Shown here piece after piece: positions 7,416 to 15,187 of a stretch of 39,408 bases of DNA. This DNA comes from Occallatibacter sp. (GTDB lineage Bacteria > Acidobacteriota > Terriglobia > Terriglobales > Acidobacteriaceae). The stretch spans positions 1 through 39,408 of the forward strand of contig JARLFZ010000031.1 of NCBI GenBank assembly GCA_031296305.1, written 5' to 3'. Position numbers and translations under genes: made by a program. Positions within the stretch are counted from its first letter, which is position 1; the number at the start of each line of letters is the position of its first letter. Under the pieces are notes generated by a model. That model saw only the letters and a list, made by a program, of their open reading frames with translations, was not told the origin of the DNA and did not search any database.

Positions 7416-8705
7416 TTATACGAGATGGAGTGCAGCTTCAGCCCACTGCGACGCTTCTTCGTAGCACATCTGCAAGTCTTCGGCGTTGAGGCATCGCTTT
7501 TCCGTCACAATATCGCAGGTCGCCCAGTCGGCGCGTTCATGGGCCTCAACCCAACAGAGCAAAGTGCGCTCCGGCAGTATCTCGCCCTCCAGTGCGCGGC
7601 GAATTTCGTCGCGCAGAGGCAGCAAGGGCGTCAGGTTGTACATGGACACGCGCAGCATCGCGGGCAGGAGGCTCAACAGGCCCAGCAGATACTGTTCGGT
7701 TCGGTGCAGATCGCAAAACACGGAGGCTAGTTCGCAAAATCGCCCGCGCACAAATGCCATGCGCAGCAATTCCATGGGCTGGCCCTCGTTCATCTCGCTG
7801 GTAATAGCCAGCGTTGCCAGGCGGCGGAAGGTCTCTTCGCCTACGGCAATCAGCGCTGCCTGCACCGATTGCACCTCCTGCCGCATGGCGCTCATGGGCG
7901 AATTGACCAGGCGCAGCAGGCGGTAGGTGAGGGAGGGGTCGCGCTTCACCATCTCCGCCAGCTTGTGGAGGTCCATGGTTTCGTCCTGGAGCATGCGCAG
8001 GATTTCCACGTGCTGCAGCCGGTTGGCTGGGACCTTGTGGTTTTTCATCAACGCGGGCCGGCAGAAGTAGTATCCCTGCATGAGCGTAAAGCCTTCATCG
8101 CGCGCCTGCAGGTACTGCTCCTGCGCTTCCACGTTTTCGGCGACGAGCGCTATAGTCGCGCCCTTCAGCCGACGCAACAGCTCGCGCCGATTCTGCTCAT
8201 CAGAAGCAGCAAAATCCACCTTGATGTAGTCGGCGATCTCGACCAACGGCTCCATGCCGGGCTTACCCGTGAAATTATCGAGCGCCAGCCGGAACCCGCA
8301 CGCCTTCAGACGCCGGCATGCGCCGATCAGTTCCTGTGAGGGGTCGAGAATTTCAGGGATTTGAAGAACCGTCATGCCCGCGGGAAGCACATCGACCAAG
8401 CGGCCGGTAAGCGCCTCTTCGGTGCAGTTTAGAAACACGGGGAGGTTGCCTGAGAGCCTTCCCAGCCCGAAGAGCACCGTATTGTCGATCATGGTGTGGG
8501 CGGCCAGGTCGCCGTCGCCAGGGAACGCCGCGCGCGAGCCATCGCGAAACAGCAGTTCGTAGCCGTGCACCTTGCCGTGCAGATCGAGGATGGGCTGGCG
8601 CGCCACGTAGCGAACGCCAATCGCCAGGTCGGGTTCCTGCACGGCGCTGACTGGCGTGGCGGTAACAGGTGTTTCGTTGACAGGCGTTTGGGCGTGCGCC
8701 GCCAT
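7416..8705 (-). CDS. EAL-HDOD domain protein (degenerate EAL), copy A
   Basis: This 429-residue cytoplasmic signalling protein has an N-terminal EAL-type region (about 25-215) and a C-terminal HDOD domain (about 220-410), the CdgJ/YuxH-like architecture. The EAL part keeps YVARQPILD, YELLFR (the EAL-motif position), YIKVD, VAENVE and GYYFCRP. The usual DDFG metal-binding segment reads LDNFTG. A catalytically inactive c-di-GMP-binding or purely structural EAL is therefore likely (inference). HDOD domains are HD-like, non-enzymatic signalling modules. GGAGGG lies before the ATG at 8705. The next gene upstream (8876-10138) is a clear paralogue of the same length, so the pair arose by tandem duplication. 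Confidence 0.9.
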   Translation of the reverse strand: MAAHAQTPVNETPVTATPVSAVQEPDLAIGVRYVARQPILDLHGKVHGYELLFRDGSRAAFPGDGDLAAHTMIDNTVLFGLGRLSGNLPVFLNCTEEALTGRLVDVLPAGMTVLQIPEILDPSQELIGACRRLKACGFRLALDNFTGKPGMEPLVEIADYIKVDFAASDEQNRRELLRRLKGATIALVAENVEAQEQYLQARDEGFTLMQGYYFCRPALMKNHKVPANRLQHVEILRMLQDETMDLHKLAEMVKRDPSLTYRLLRLVNSPMSAMRQEVQSVQAALIAVGEETFRRLATLAITSEMNEGQPMELLRMAFVRGRFCELASVFCDLHRTEQYLLGLLSLLPAMLRVSMYNLTPLLPLRDEIRRALEGEILPERTLLCWVEAHERADWATCDIVTEKRCLNAEDLQMCYEEASQWAEAALHLV

Positions 8706-8875
8706 GCGTGGCCCTCCGAAACGTCTATCGGCGGGGTGCGGGACGAACTTGAGAAGCTGTCCGGAAATGCGCCAGTTTATGGGGGATCGCGCGTGTCAGT
8801 CCTGCGCCGCGTGCGATTTTCAATCGCTCAGGACAGCCAGGTTATTTTGTGAACTTCAGAGAACGCACAGCAACT

Positions 8876-10138
8876 TCACGCAAAATGCAGCGAATCTTCA
8901 GCCCACTGCAATGCTTCTTCGAAGCGCAGCAGAAGGTCGTGGGGATTCAGTCCTTGCGTCTCGACGACCTTGTCACAGGCCGCCCAGTTGCCCTGTTCGT
9001 GGCCCTCGAGCCAGGAGAGCAGGGCGCGTTCGGGCACATGTTTGCCCTCCAGCGCCTGCCGGATCTCGTCGCTGAACGGCAGCGACGGCGACAGATCCTT
9101 CATGGGCACACGCAGCATCGCAGGCAAAAGGCTGAGCATTCCCATCAGGTATTGCTCGGTACGATTCAGGCCGCAGAATCCTGCGGCAAGCTCGCAGAAC
9201 CGCGCGCGGACGAATGCCATGCGCAGCAACTCGGGCGGCTGGCCTGCATTCAGCTCGCTGGCAATGGCCACCGCCGCCAGGCGGCGAAAATTCACCTCAC
9301 CCACCACAATGAGCGCATCGCGCACTGAGTGCACCTCTTGCTGATAGGACCAGACGGGCGAGTTGGCCAGCCGCAACAAACGGTAGGTGAGCGAAACGTC
9401 CTGCCTCACCTGCAGCGCCAGTTGGTACGGGTCGACCGTCTCGTCCTGCAGAAGCCGCAGGATCTCCAATTGCGACAGACGGTTGGATGGCACCTCGCGG
9501 TTTTCCATGAGCACCGGCCGGCAGAAGTAGTAGCCCTGCATAAGCGTGAAGCCCTCATCGCGCGCCTTCAGGTATTCCTCCTGCGTTTCCACCTTCTCCG
9601 CGAGAAGCGTGACCGTGGTTCCCCTCAGCCGATGCAACAGTTCTTGCCGCTGCGGCTCGCCCGAGATGAGAAAATCCACCTTGATATAGTCGGCGAGCTC
9701 TACCAGCCGTTCAATGCCCGGGATCCACACAAAATCGTCCAGCGCCAGTTTGTAGCCCGCGATCTTCAGAGCGTGGCAGGCTTGGACTACTGTGTCGGAG
9801 GGCTCGACGGTTTCCAGGACTTCAAGCACCGTCGTGCTCGAAGGCAGGAGATTGATCAGGTCGCTGGTCAGGATGTTTTCAGTGCAGTTGATAAAAGCCG
9901 GCAGCCCGCCGGTTAGCCGCGCCAAGCCGAAGAGCAAGGTGTTGTCGATCATGGTGCGAGAGGCCCGTTCGCCGTCACCGAAAAAAGCGACGTTTGGCCC
10001 GTTGCGCCAGAGCAGTTCGTAGGCATGCACTTTTCCGCGCAAGTCCATGATGGGCTGCCGAGCAACATAACGAATGCTGGCTGCAGCCCCGGGCCCTCCG
10101 GCCTTTGAGCCCTCGGACACTGATGCGGCGGTGCTCAT
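8876..10138 (-). CDS. EAL-HDOD domain protein (degenerate EAL), copy B
   Basis: This is the paralogue of the adjacent 7416-8705 gene and is alignable along its whole length. I placed the start at the ATG at 10138 because AGAGGTG lies correctly before it. An in-frame ATG at 10165 has no such site. The product is 420 residues: EAL-like region (about 15-205) with YVARQPIMD, YELLWR, YIKVD, LAEKVET and GYYFCRP, then HDOD (about 210-400) with LTYRLLRLANSP. The DDFG-equivalent is LDDFVWIPG, closer to canonical than copy A but still lacking the glycine-rich follow-on, so phosphodiesterase activity is doubtful. The two genes are 170 bases apart and this gap shows no other feature. Confidence 0.9.
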   Translation of the reverse strand: MSTAASVSEGSKAGGPGAAASIRYVARQPIMDLRGKVHAYELLWRNGPNVAFFGDGERASRTMIDNTLLFGLARLTGGLPAFINCTENILTSDLINLLPSSTTVLEVLETVEPSDTVVQACHALKIAGYKLALDDFVWIPGIERLVELADYIKVDFLISGEPQRQELLHRLRGTTVTLLAEKVETQEEYLKARDEGFTLMQGYYFCRPVLMENREVPSNRLSQLEILRLLQDETVDPYQLALQVRQDVSLTYRLLRLANSPVWSYQQEVHSVRDALIVVGEVNFRRLAAVAIASELNAGQPPELLRMAFVRARFCELAAGFCGLNRTEQYLMGMLSLLPAMLRVPMKDLSPSLPFSDEIRQALEGKHVPERALLSWLEGHEQGNWAACDKVVETQGLNPHDLLLRFEEALQWAEDSLHFA

Positions 10139-10313
10139 GCACACCTCTGTTGCCTTTATCGGCAACGCAGTGCCGAAACTACAGGGGATTGCCCGAGACT
10201 TTCGTGGTGGCCACGCCCGCGGACCTGCCGCGCCACGGTATCAGGCCGGCCGTTCTTTCAAATCTGCGCTCAGGGGTGATCCCCGTCGCTTGTTCCCTCG
10301 TTCCCGGTCTTCT

Positions 10314-11063
10314 TCATCCACCCATGAACATGCCGCCGTTTACATCCAGCACGTGGCCAGTGATGTAGGACGCGGCGTCGGAGGCGAGAAACTTGACGGC
10401 CTGGGCTACATCTTTCGGCGTGCCGCGGCGGCCGAGGGGAACTGTCGCCAGCATGGCTTTGGACACCTCTTCGCTCAGCACTGCCGTCATGGGGGTTTCA
10501 ATAAATCCGGGCGCTACGGCGTTCACGGTGATGTTGCGCGAGGCCACCTCGCGCGCCAGCGAACGGGTAAGCCCGATGAGGCCCGCCTTCGACGCGGCGT
10601 AGTTCACCTGACCGGCCTGGCCCGCGCGGCCTACCACGCTGGCAATGTTTACGATGCGCCCCCAGCGATTTTTGAGCATGGGGCTGAGCAGGGCCTGGGT
10701 CAGCAGGAAAGCTCCGGTGAGGTTGATGCTCAGCACCAGGTCCCAGTCGGCGGGCTTCATGCGCAGCATCAGGTTGTCGCGCGTGATGCCGGCGTTGTTG
10801 ACGAGAATTTCAACCTTGCCGAATTTTTCGATGATGGCTTTGGCGCCGGCTTCGATCGACTCCTGGCTCGACACGTTCACCGTGAACGCGGAGGCATCGA
10901 TGCTCTGGGCCTTCATTTCTGCTACGGTCTCGGCCAGTTTGGCCTCGTTCACGTCGGCGAGCACGATTACGGCGCCGGCGGCAGCCAGCTCCTCGGCGAT
11001 CGCGCGCCCAATGCCCTGCGCGCCGCCTGTTACCAGTGCAATTCTTCCCTGCAAGTCGCCCAT
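10314..11063 (-). CDS. fabG: 3-oxoacyl-[acyl-carrier-protein] reductase
   Basis: FabG reduces beta-ketoacyl-ACP with NADPH in fatty-acid elongation. The start at 11063 (MGDLQGRIALVTGG) gives 249 residues, the usual FabG length, and has AGAGGTCA upstream. A longer frame to 11258 would only translate the repeat array. Short-chain dehydrogenase motifs are present: TGGAQGIG cofactor loop near residues 12-19, VNNAGITRDN near 87-96, catalytic Ser in IASVVG and YAASK near 152-156. The C-terminal GFIETPMT and the closing DVNGGMFMGG are typical. Other fatty-acid genes are not adjacent, so a related SDR reductase is possible, though FabG fits best. Confidence 0.92.
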   Translation of the reverse strand: MGDLQGRIALVTGGAQGIGRAIAEELAAAGAVIVLADVNEAKLAETVAEMKAQSIDASAFTVNVSSQESIEAGAKAIIEKFGKVEILVNNAGITRDNLMLRMKPADWDLVLSINLTGAFLLTQALLSPMLKNRWGRIVNIASVVGRAGQAGQVNYAASKAGLIGLTRSLAREVASRNITVNAVAPGFIETPMTAVLSEEVSKAMLATVPLGRRGTPKDVAQAVKFLASDAASYITGHVLDVNGGMFMGG

Positions 11064-11114
11064 GTTTGTTGACCTCTGCGCGGAGATGGCCGCGCCTTTC
11101 CACGGGTGATTATA

Positions 11115-11330
11115 AGGGAGCGAGGGAGCAAGGGAGCAAGGGAGCGAGGGAGCAAGGGAGCAAGAGAGCCGGACATTGAGGACGCGGCCTCCCACCCTTT
11201 CCGCAAAGAACGCGGAAAGGATGGGGCACGGACGCATTTGCGGGTTCGCCTCGAACAACTGAGAGCTAGAAGCCGAAGGCTGATAGCTGCTTTCTTGCTC
11301 CCTTGCTCCCTCGCTCCCTTGATCCCTGTT
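11115..11330. repeat. Composite element: inverted R5 octamer arrays around an R1 hairpin
   Basis: Seven octamers AGGGAGC(A/G) run from 11115 to 11170, the last degenerate. The inverse complement array (about five units) lies at 11289-11328. Between them is an R1 hairpin (11191-11225: CCCACCCTTTCCGC against GCGGAAAGGATGGG, then GCACGG) and an AGAGCTAGAAGCC...GGCTGATAGCT imperfect palindrome (about 11255-11288). The element occupies the whole gap between fabG and the DUF2071 gene. Confidence 0.85.
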
Positions 11331-11331
11331 T

Positions 11332-12237
11332 TTACGTCGGGGTTGCGGCGACTGTAACCGGTCGCGTGGCTAATGCGGAGTGCAGCAGCTCCGCCGGCCA
11401 GATGTAGACGGCCAGGCGGCGCGAGTAGTGCAGGACCGGGTCCTGATTGGGGAGCGCGATGCCTACCGCCTTCGCGAGATCGTTGCGCTCGATCTCCGCC
11501 TCTGCTTCCTCGAGCGGCCAGGGCACATGGTGCAGGTTGGCGCGGATGGGCTGTCCGGCGCGGTTGGTGCTGAAGACGCAATTGCGTTCGGAAAAGAAGT
11601 ATTCGAGCGATCCCTGCCGAATTTCCGCCGTTTTGCGCGTCGGTCCCAGGCCCCTGTAGCGCGCCTTGAAGATGACTTCGGACCGCGAGAAGCGGCGGCG
11701 GCTGTAAAAGGCGAACTCCCGCTCCGAGCGCTGCTCCAGGCGCATCTCCGCCAGCTTGTAGGGCAGGTGATAGACGACGTGGGCCATCACCACCGCCAGC
11801 AGATTGCTGGAATCGACTGAAAAGCAGTAGATTCCCGGCGTTCCCGTGAGCCGGTCGCGGACATAGGTGCGCAAATTCAGGTCGGGAAATCTGCGCAGCC
11901 CCGGAATGGGCGGAACGCCGCGGATTTTAATGCGATCCAGCCAGAAGGGCACGGCACCCAGCCACGCCGATCCCTGATATGAATCGGCTTCAAGCCACTC
12001 CGGGAGCAGCGCGTCGATGACGGAGCCCGCAATGGGCCAGTGTGCAAACAGCAGGTCGTTCCAGCGCTGGGTCATGGCCCAGCGACCCGGCGGCAAAGGC
12101 CGCGGCTTGTGCGACGTACGCACCAGAAACTCCCGCACCCAGAACTCCTGTATTGATCCCCCGGGGTCGCGCTCTCGCGGCGCTTCGCCTTTCGGCTGGC
12201 AGCTTACGGTAAGGGTCGCAATTGCCGCGAAAGGCAT
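11332..12237 (-). CDS. DUF2071 (YqjF-like) protein
   Basis: The product is up to 301 residues. From about residue 42 it matches the YqjF/DUF2071 family pattern: HKPRPLPPGRWAMTQRWNDL, then LLFAHWPI, LPEWLEADSYQGSAWLG, VPFWLDRIKI, FPDLNLRTYV and GIYCFSVDSS. The fold is a beta-rich acetoacetate-decarboxylase-like barrel, and no reaction is established for the family. The first ~40 residues run through proline/glycine-rich sequence beside an R2 repeat. A GTG start near residue 33 (VREFLVRTSHKP) may be the true one. It reads away from the thyX-like gene, so the 176-base gap must hold two divergent promoters, which I cannot pinpoint. Confidence 0.82.
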   Translation of the reverse strand: MPFAAIATLTVSCQPKGEAPRERDPGGSIQEFWVREFLVRTSHKPRPLPPGRWAMTQRWNDLLFAHWPIAGSVIDALLPEWLEADSYQGSAWLGAVPFWLDRIKIRGVPPIPGLRRFPDLNLRTYVRDRLTGTPGIYCFSVDSSNLLAVVMAHVVYHLPYKLAEMRLEQRSEREFAFYSRRRFSRSEVIFKARYRGLGPTRKTAEIRQGSLEYFFSERNCVFSTNRAGQPIRANLHHVPWPLEEAEAEIERNDLAKAVGIALPNQDPVLHYSRRLAVYIWPAELLHSALATRPVTVAATPT

Positions 12238-12241
12238 GCCT

Positions 12242-12298
12242 CAGGGGCTAAAGCCCTGTTGATATTGCCGATCTTACGGCACGACTAAAGCCGTCCCC
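12242..12298. repeat. R2 repeat, decayed copy
   Basis: CAGGGGCTAAAGCCCTG (12242-12258) is the first R2 hairpin. The second (GGCACGACTAAAGCCGTCCC, about 12278-12297) has lost several pairs compared with the copies at 7238 and 25127. It sits at the start of the divergent gap 12238-12413; the rest of that gap shows nothing assignable. Confidence 0.75.
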
Positions 12299-12413
12299 TC
12301 TCACGAAACGACTTTCACCACCGGACACCAGGCTCTATTATTCACCTTCGCACGCGCCAAAGTGAATCACACATTCGAGGGAAACAGACCTTGGCGCGCG
12401 TGGCCGGTTCCTC

Positions 12414-14054
12414 ATGACGTATTCTGTTCGCGAGACGATCCTCATGTCCAGTGAATCTTTTGTGTCCGCCGGCGCCCGTACGCAGTCCGAAGTTTTCGCC
12501 GTCCATGGCGCCGATCCCGAGATCCTCGCGTTCGCCATGGCCAAATACTCCCGCTCTTCGCTCTCTATGCGCGAGTCCCTGACCGAAATCAGCGCGCAGC
12601 GCGCGGAGCAGTTCCTGAATACCTTTTATTTTCAGTACGGGCATCGGTCGATCGCCGATCTGGCGCACATCGCTTTTGCTGTGGAGCGGCTGAGCCTGCT
12701 GGCGGCGGTCGTTCTGGTGGACGAGGCGCGCTGGGACGGGCAGGAGCGGTCGACTCGGTATCAGAATTTTCTCGAATCGGGCTGGTATTTTCCTGGTTTT
12801 GGCGAGGATTCTGGCTCGGCGAAGCTTTACTCGGAGACCATCGAGAATCTTTTCGGCGCTTACCGGCGGGTTTCCGCTGCGGTGCTGGAGTTGTTGCGCG
12901 GGCGGGTGGCGCAGCCGGAGGGGATGAAGCCCGAGGCTTATGAGCGGACGCTGCGCGCGCGGGCGTTCGACGTGGCTCGCTACCTGCTGCCGCTGGCGAC
13001 CAACACTTCACTTGGTCAGATTGTGAGCGCGCGAACGCTCGAAACCCAGGTGTCGCGGTTGCTCTCAAGCCCCGCGGCGGAGGTGCGGCTGCTGGGTGAA
13101 AAGCTGCGGGACGCCGCCGTTGGGCCTGCATGGAATTTGAATGCGCGGGCGGCACAGGCTTTCATCGACAAACTTTCCGCTGCGGGCGATGATTGTGCTC
13201 CTCTCGCTGCTGAAGCGGCTGCGCTGTTCACGCGCGAGATCCGGACCGCGCCTACGCTGGTGAAATACGCGCAGGCGAGTCCTTATCTAATCCAATCGCA
13301 GGCGGAGTTGGCGCAGGCTGCGGCGGAGGTTCTGACGAATCTGCCCCACGCAGTGGCGCCGCTGGTGGATCTGGTGGAGCGCACGGAATCGCTTGAAGTC
13401 GAGCTCGCGGCGACGCTTCTTTATTCGGTGAGCCACCATTCGTATCGATCGATTCGCGATCTTGCCTCGGGGCTTCCAGGCTCTCGGGTTTTGGAGATCA
13501 TCGAGCTGGGTTTGAAACACCGCGGCCGCCACGATGAGGCACTGCGCGCTTTTCACGCCGGGGCCGCGCTGCGGTTCGATTTGCTCATGGACATCGGGGG
13601 CTTTCGCGATATGCATCGGCATCGCCGGTGCACGCAGATCATTCAGGGATTTACTTCGCAGCATGGTTACGAGACGCCGGGGGCGGGCGATTTGCCGAGC
13701 GGACCGCAGAACGATTTCGACATTCTGGCGGCTGCAGGCGTTCTCGGCGATTACCGCGCTGCTGTCGAGTCGGCACACGCGGCCGCCGCGCAAATTGCCG
13801 GCGGTAGTGCGCTTGAGGCTGCGCAATCGGCGCAGTATCTTTTCCCACTGGCTACGCGCATCCGCGCGCTTTTCAAAATGGATTTTGCGGAGGCGCAGTA
13901 CATTTCGGAGCTGCGTTCGGGGCCGGCTGGGCATTTCAGCTATCGGCGCGTGGCGTGGGAGATGTTTTTGGCGCTCGAGCGGCAGCATCCGGGGCTGGCG
14001 AAGCACATTCGGGTTACGGATTTCAGGGAGCCGATCAATCTGTTCAAAAGATAG
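12414..14054 (+). CDS. thyX: Double-length ThyX-like FAD-dependent thymidylate synthase
   Basis: ThyX makes dTMP from dUMP using FAD and methylenetetrahydrofolate. Canonical ThyX is about 220-250 residues. This protein is 546 and appears to be two ThyX-like halves. Half one (about 30-250) has YGHRSIADLAHI, then QERSTRYQ (110-117), matching the ExSxRY end of the ThyX signature, but WDG/DEARW stands where RHR is expected. Its RAFDVARYLLPLATNTS (182-199) is the typical C-terminal helix. Half two (about 300-546) has RHRR (402-405) but no ExSxRY, then SAQYLFPLA (472-480) and ISELRSGPAGHFSYR (497-511). A second in-frame ATG at 12444 is possible; neither start has a strong ribosome site. I see no thyA here. 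Confidence 0.8.
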   Translation: MTYSVRETILMSSESFVSAGARTQSEVFAVHGADPEILAFAMAKYSRSSLSMRESLTEISAQRAEQFLNTFYFQYGHRSIADLAHIAFAVERLSLLAAVVLVDEARWDGQERSTRYQNFLESGWYFPGFGEDSGSAKLYSETIENLFGAYRRVSAAVLELLRGRVAQPEGMKPEAYERTLRARAFDVARYLLPLATNTSLGQIVSARTLETQVSRLLSSPAAEVRLLGEKLRDAAVGPAWNLNARAAQAFIDKLSAAGDDCAPLAAEAAALFTREIRTAPTLVKYAQASPYLIQSQAELAQAAAEVLTNLPHAVAPLVDLVERTESLEVELAATLLYSVSHHSYRSIRDLASGLPGSRVLEIIELGLKHRGRHDEALRAFHAGAALRFDLLMDIGGFRDMHRHRRCTQIIQGFTSQHGYETPGAGDLPSGPQNDFDILAAAGVLGDYRAAVESAHAAAAQIAGGSALEAAQSAQYLFPLATRIRALFKMDFAEAQYISELRSGPAGHFSYRRVAWEMFLALERQHPGLAKHIRVTDFREPINLFKR

Positions 14055-14081
14055 GGAGTCGCTAGTAGCGGACTTGCACTG

Positions 14082-14156
14082 CGGGGGTCTGGAGACCCCC
14101 GCTACAGCCGGTCTGGAGACCGGCGCTACACCCGGCCGGGAGGCCGGCGCTACACA
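14082..14156. repeat. R3 tandem hairpins, three units
   Basis: Three successive palindromes of the GGTCTGGAGACC type run here: GGGGGTCTGGAGACCCCC (14083-14100), GCCGGTCTGGAGACCGGC (14107-14124) and GCCGGCCGGGAGGCCGGC-like (about 14131-14149), each followed by GCTACA. They lie between the convergent thyX-like and mtgA genes and may serve as a two-way transcription stop. The same two-hairpin unit occurs in frame inside alaS. Confidence 0.85.
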
Positions 14157-14170
14157 AGGTGTTCCTGCGT

Positions 14171-14881
14171 TTACCAGCCCATTTCTCGCATGTGGTCGAG
14201 GATGATGCTGCTGTAGTGGTCCATACGGTCGGGGCGGCGTTTTAGAGGCAGCGGCAGGATTGCGGCCAGGCGCGCGGCTTCGTCGCGGTCGATCTTGCGC
14301 GCCGATTTGCCGTAGTAGGCGCGGCTGGCTGCTTCGACGCCATAGATTCCCGGGCCCCATTCCACCTCGTTGAGGTAGAGCTCGAGAATGCGCTGCTTGC
14401 CGAGGACGAGTTCGGCGACGGGGACCAGAGTGAACTCGGCGGCCTTGCGCAGATAGGAGCGACTGGTGCCGAGGAGCAGATTTTTGACGAGCTGCTGGGT
14501 GATGGTGGAACCGCCGCGGAGGCGATGGCCGCCTTTCTCGTCTTGTTCGGCGGCGAGCTCGATGGCATGCCAGTCGAAGCCGTGGTGCTCGTAGAAGCGT
14601 CCGTCCTCGGCGGCGATTACGGCGTGTTGCATGTCGGGCGAGATCTGGCTGAGGGGAACGAATTGGTAGCGCAGGCGATAGGGTTTGTGGTGGATCCAGG
14701 CCTCGACGCGGCGCTCCATGTGGACTGCGGTGGTGGGTGGGTCGATCCATTTGAACGCCACGAGCGTGAGCGCGGCCAGCAGCCAGCACGCGACGATGGC
14801 GATCGCCAGACCTCGCAGAATCGAGCGCAGAGAGAGCTTCCGCCGCGGCGTTTTTGGAGCTGTTGTTGGATTGGCCGTCAC
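14171..14881 (-). CDS. mtgA: Monofunctional peptidoglycan glycosyltransferase
   Basis: This membrane-anchored GT51 enzyme polymerises lipid II into glycan strands in the periplasm. The 236 residues match MtgA length. There is one N-terminal transmembrane helix (about 22-45), then the GT51 domain with motif AVIAAEDGRFYEHHGFDW (catalytic Glu in AAED), GGSTITQQLVKNLLL, RKAAEFTLVPVAELVLGKQR, ILELYLNEVEWGPGIYGVEAAS and AYYGKSA. No transpeptidase domain follows. The start is GTG at 14881, with an ATG overlapping out of frame and a weak ribosome site, so expression may be modest. It is convergent with the thyX-like gene. Confidence 0.93.
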   Translation of the reverse strand: MTANPTTAPKTPRRKLSLRSILRGLAIAIVACWLLAALTLVAFKWIDPPTTAVHMERRVEAWIHHKPYRLRYQFVPLSQISPDMQHAVIAAEDGRFYEHHGFDWHAIELAAEQDEKGGHRLRGGSTITQQLVKNLLLGTSRSYLRKAAEFTLVPVAELVLGKQRILELYLNEVEWGPGIYGVEAASRAYYGKSARKIDRDEAARLAAILPLPLKRRPDRMDHYSSIILDHMREMGW

Positions 14882-14965
14882 ATTTCAGGATAGTCGCGGT
14901 GGCGCCGATGCGTGCCATAAGCTGACCTCCTGAGCAGGGACGAGTCGAAACGCCTGCATTGAAGG

Positions 14966-15025
14966 AAGTTCACCAAACAAAGTTCACCGAAAAGTGACCT
15001 TGGCTCCTGACCGGTGGGGTATACT
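14966..15025 (+). promoter_or_regulatory. Candidate promoter/operator region upstream of the secreted barrel gene
   Basis: AAGTTCACC occurs twice at 14-base spacing (14966-14974 and 14980-14988), each followed by A/G-rich sequence. Downstream, TATACT (15020-15025) could be a -10 element. No good -35 is seen at the right spacing, so an activator-dependent promoter is one reading. This lies in the 306-base divergent gap 14882-15187 between mtgA and the next gene, which shows no other feature. Confidence 0.3.
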
Positions 15026-15187
15026 CGGCGAGTCCGCAAATCCCCACGGACTCCGCAGGTCCCCATTCTCGAAGACCCCGCACGCTCCCCTTGTTGGCGA
15101 AGGCCTTCATTCCAATTACGCCCGGCTGCAATGCCGGACCTTCAAACGTTGCAACCGCAACCTGCGCTTGCGACAAGGAGGTTTTTC

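Noticed and set aside
10139..10313. Gap between EAL-HDOD copy B and fabG as a hidden gene or RNA
   Set aside because: Short frames only, no ribosome site, and no strong hairpin.
11115..11330. Octamer arrays as a CRISPR array
   Set aside because: Units are 8 bases with no spacers and there are no cas genes; it is a simple tandem repeat.
14082..14156. R3 hairpins as a CRISPR or integron site
   Set aside because: Units differ from each other, there are no constant spacers, and there is no integrase nearby.
13287..14918. A 543-residue minus-strand frame over thyX and mtgA
   Set aside because: It is antisense to two well supported genes, is very rich in Arg/Pro/Ala as GC-rich shadows are, and shows no domain.
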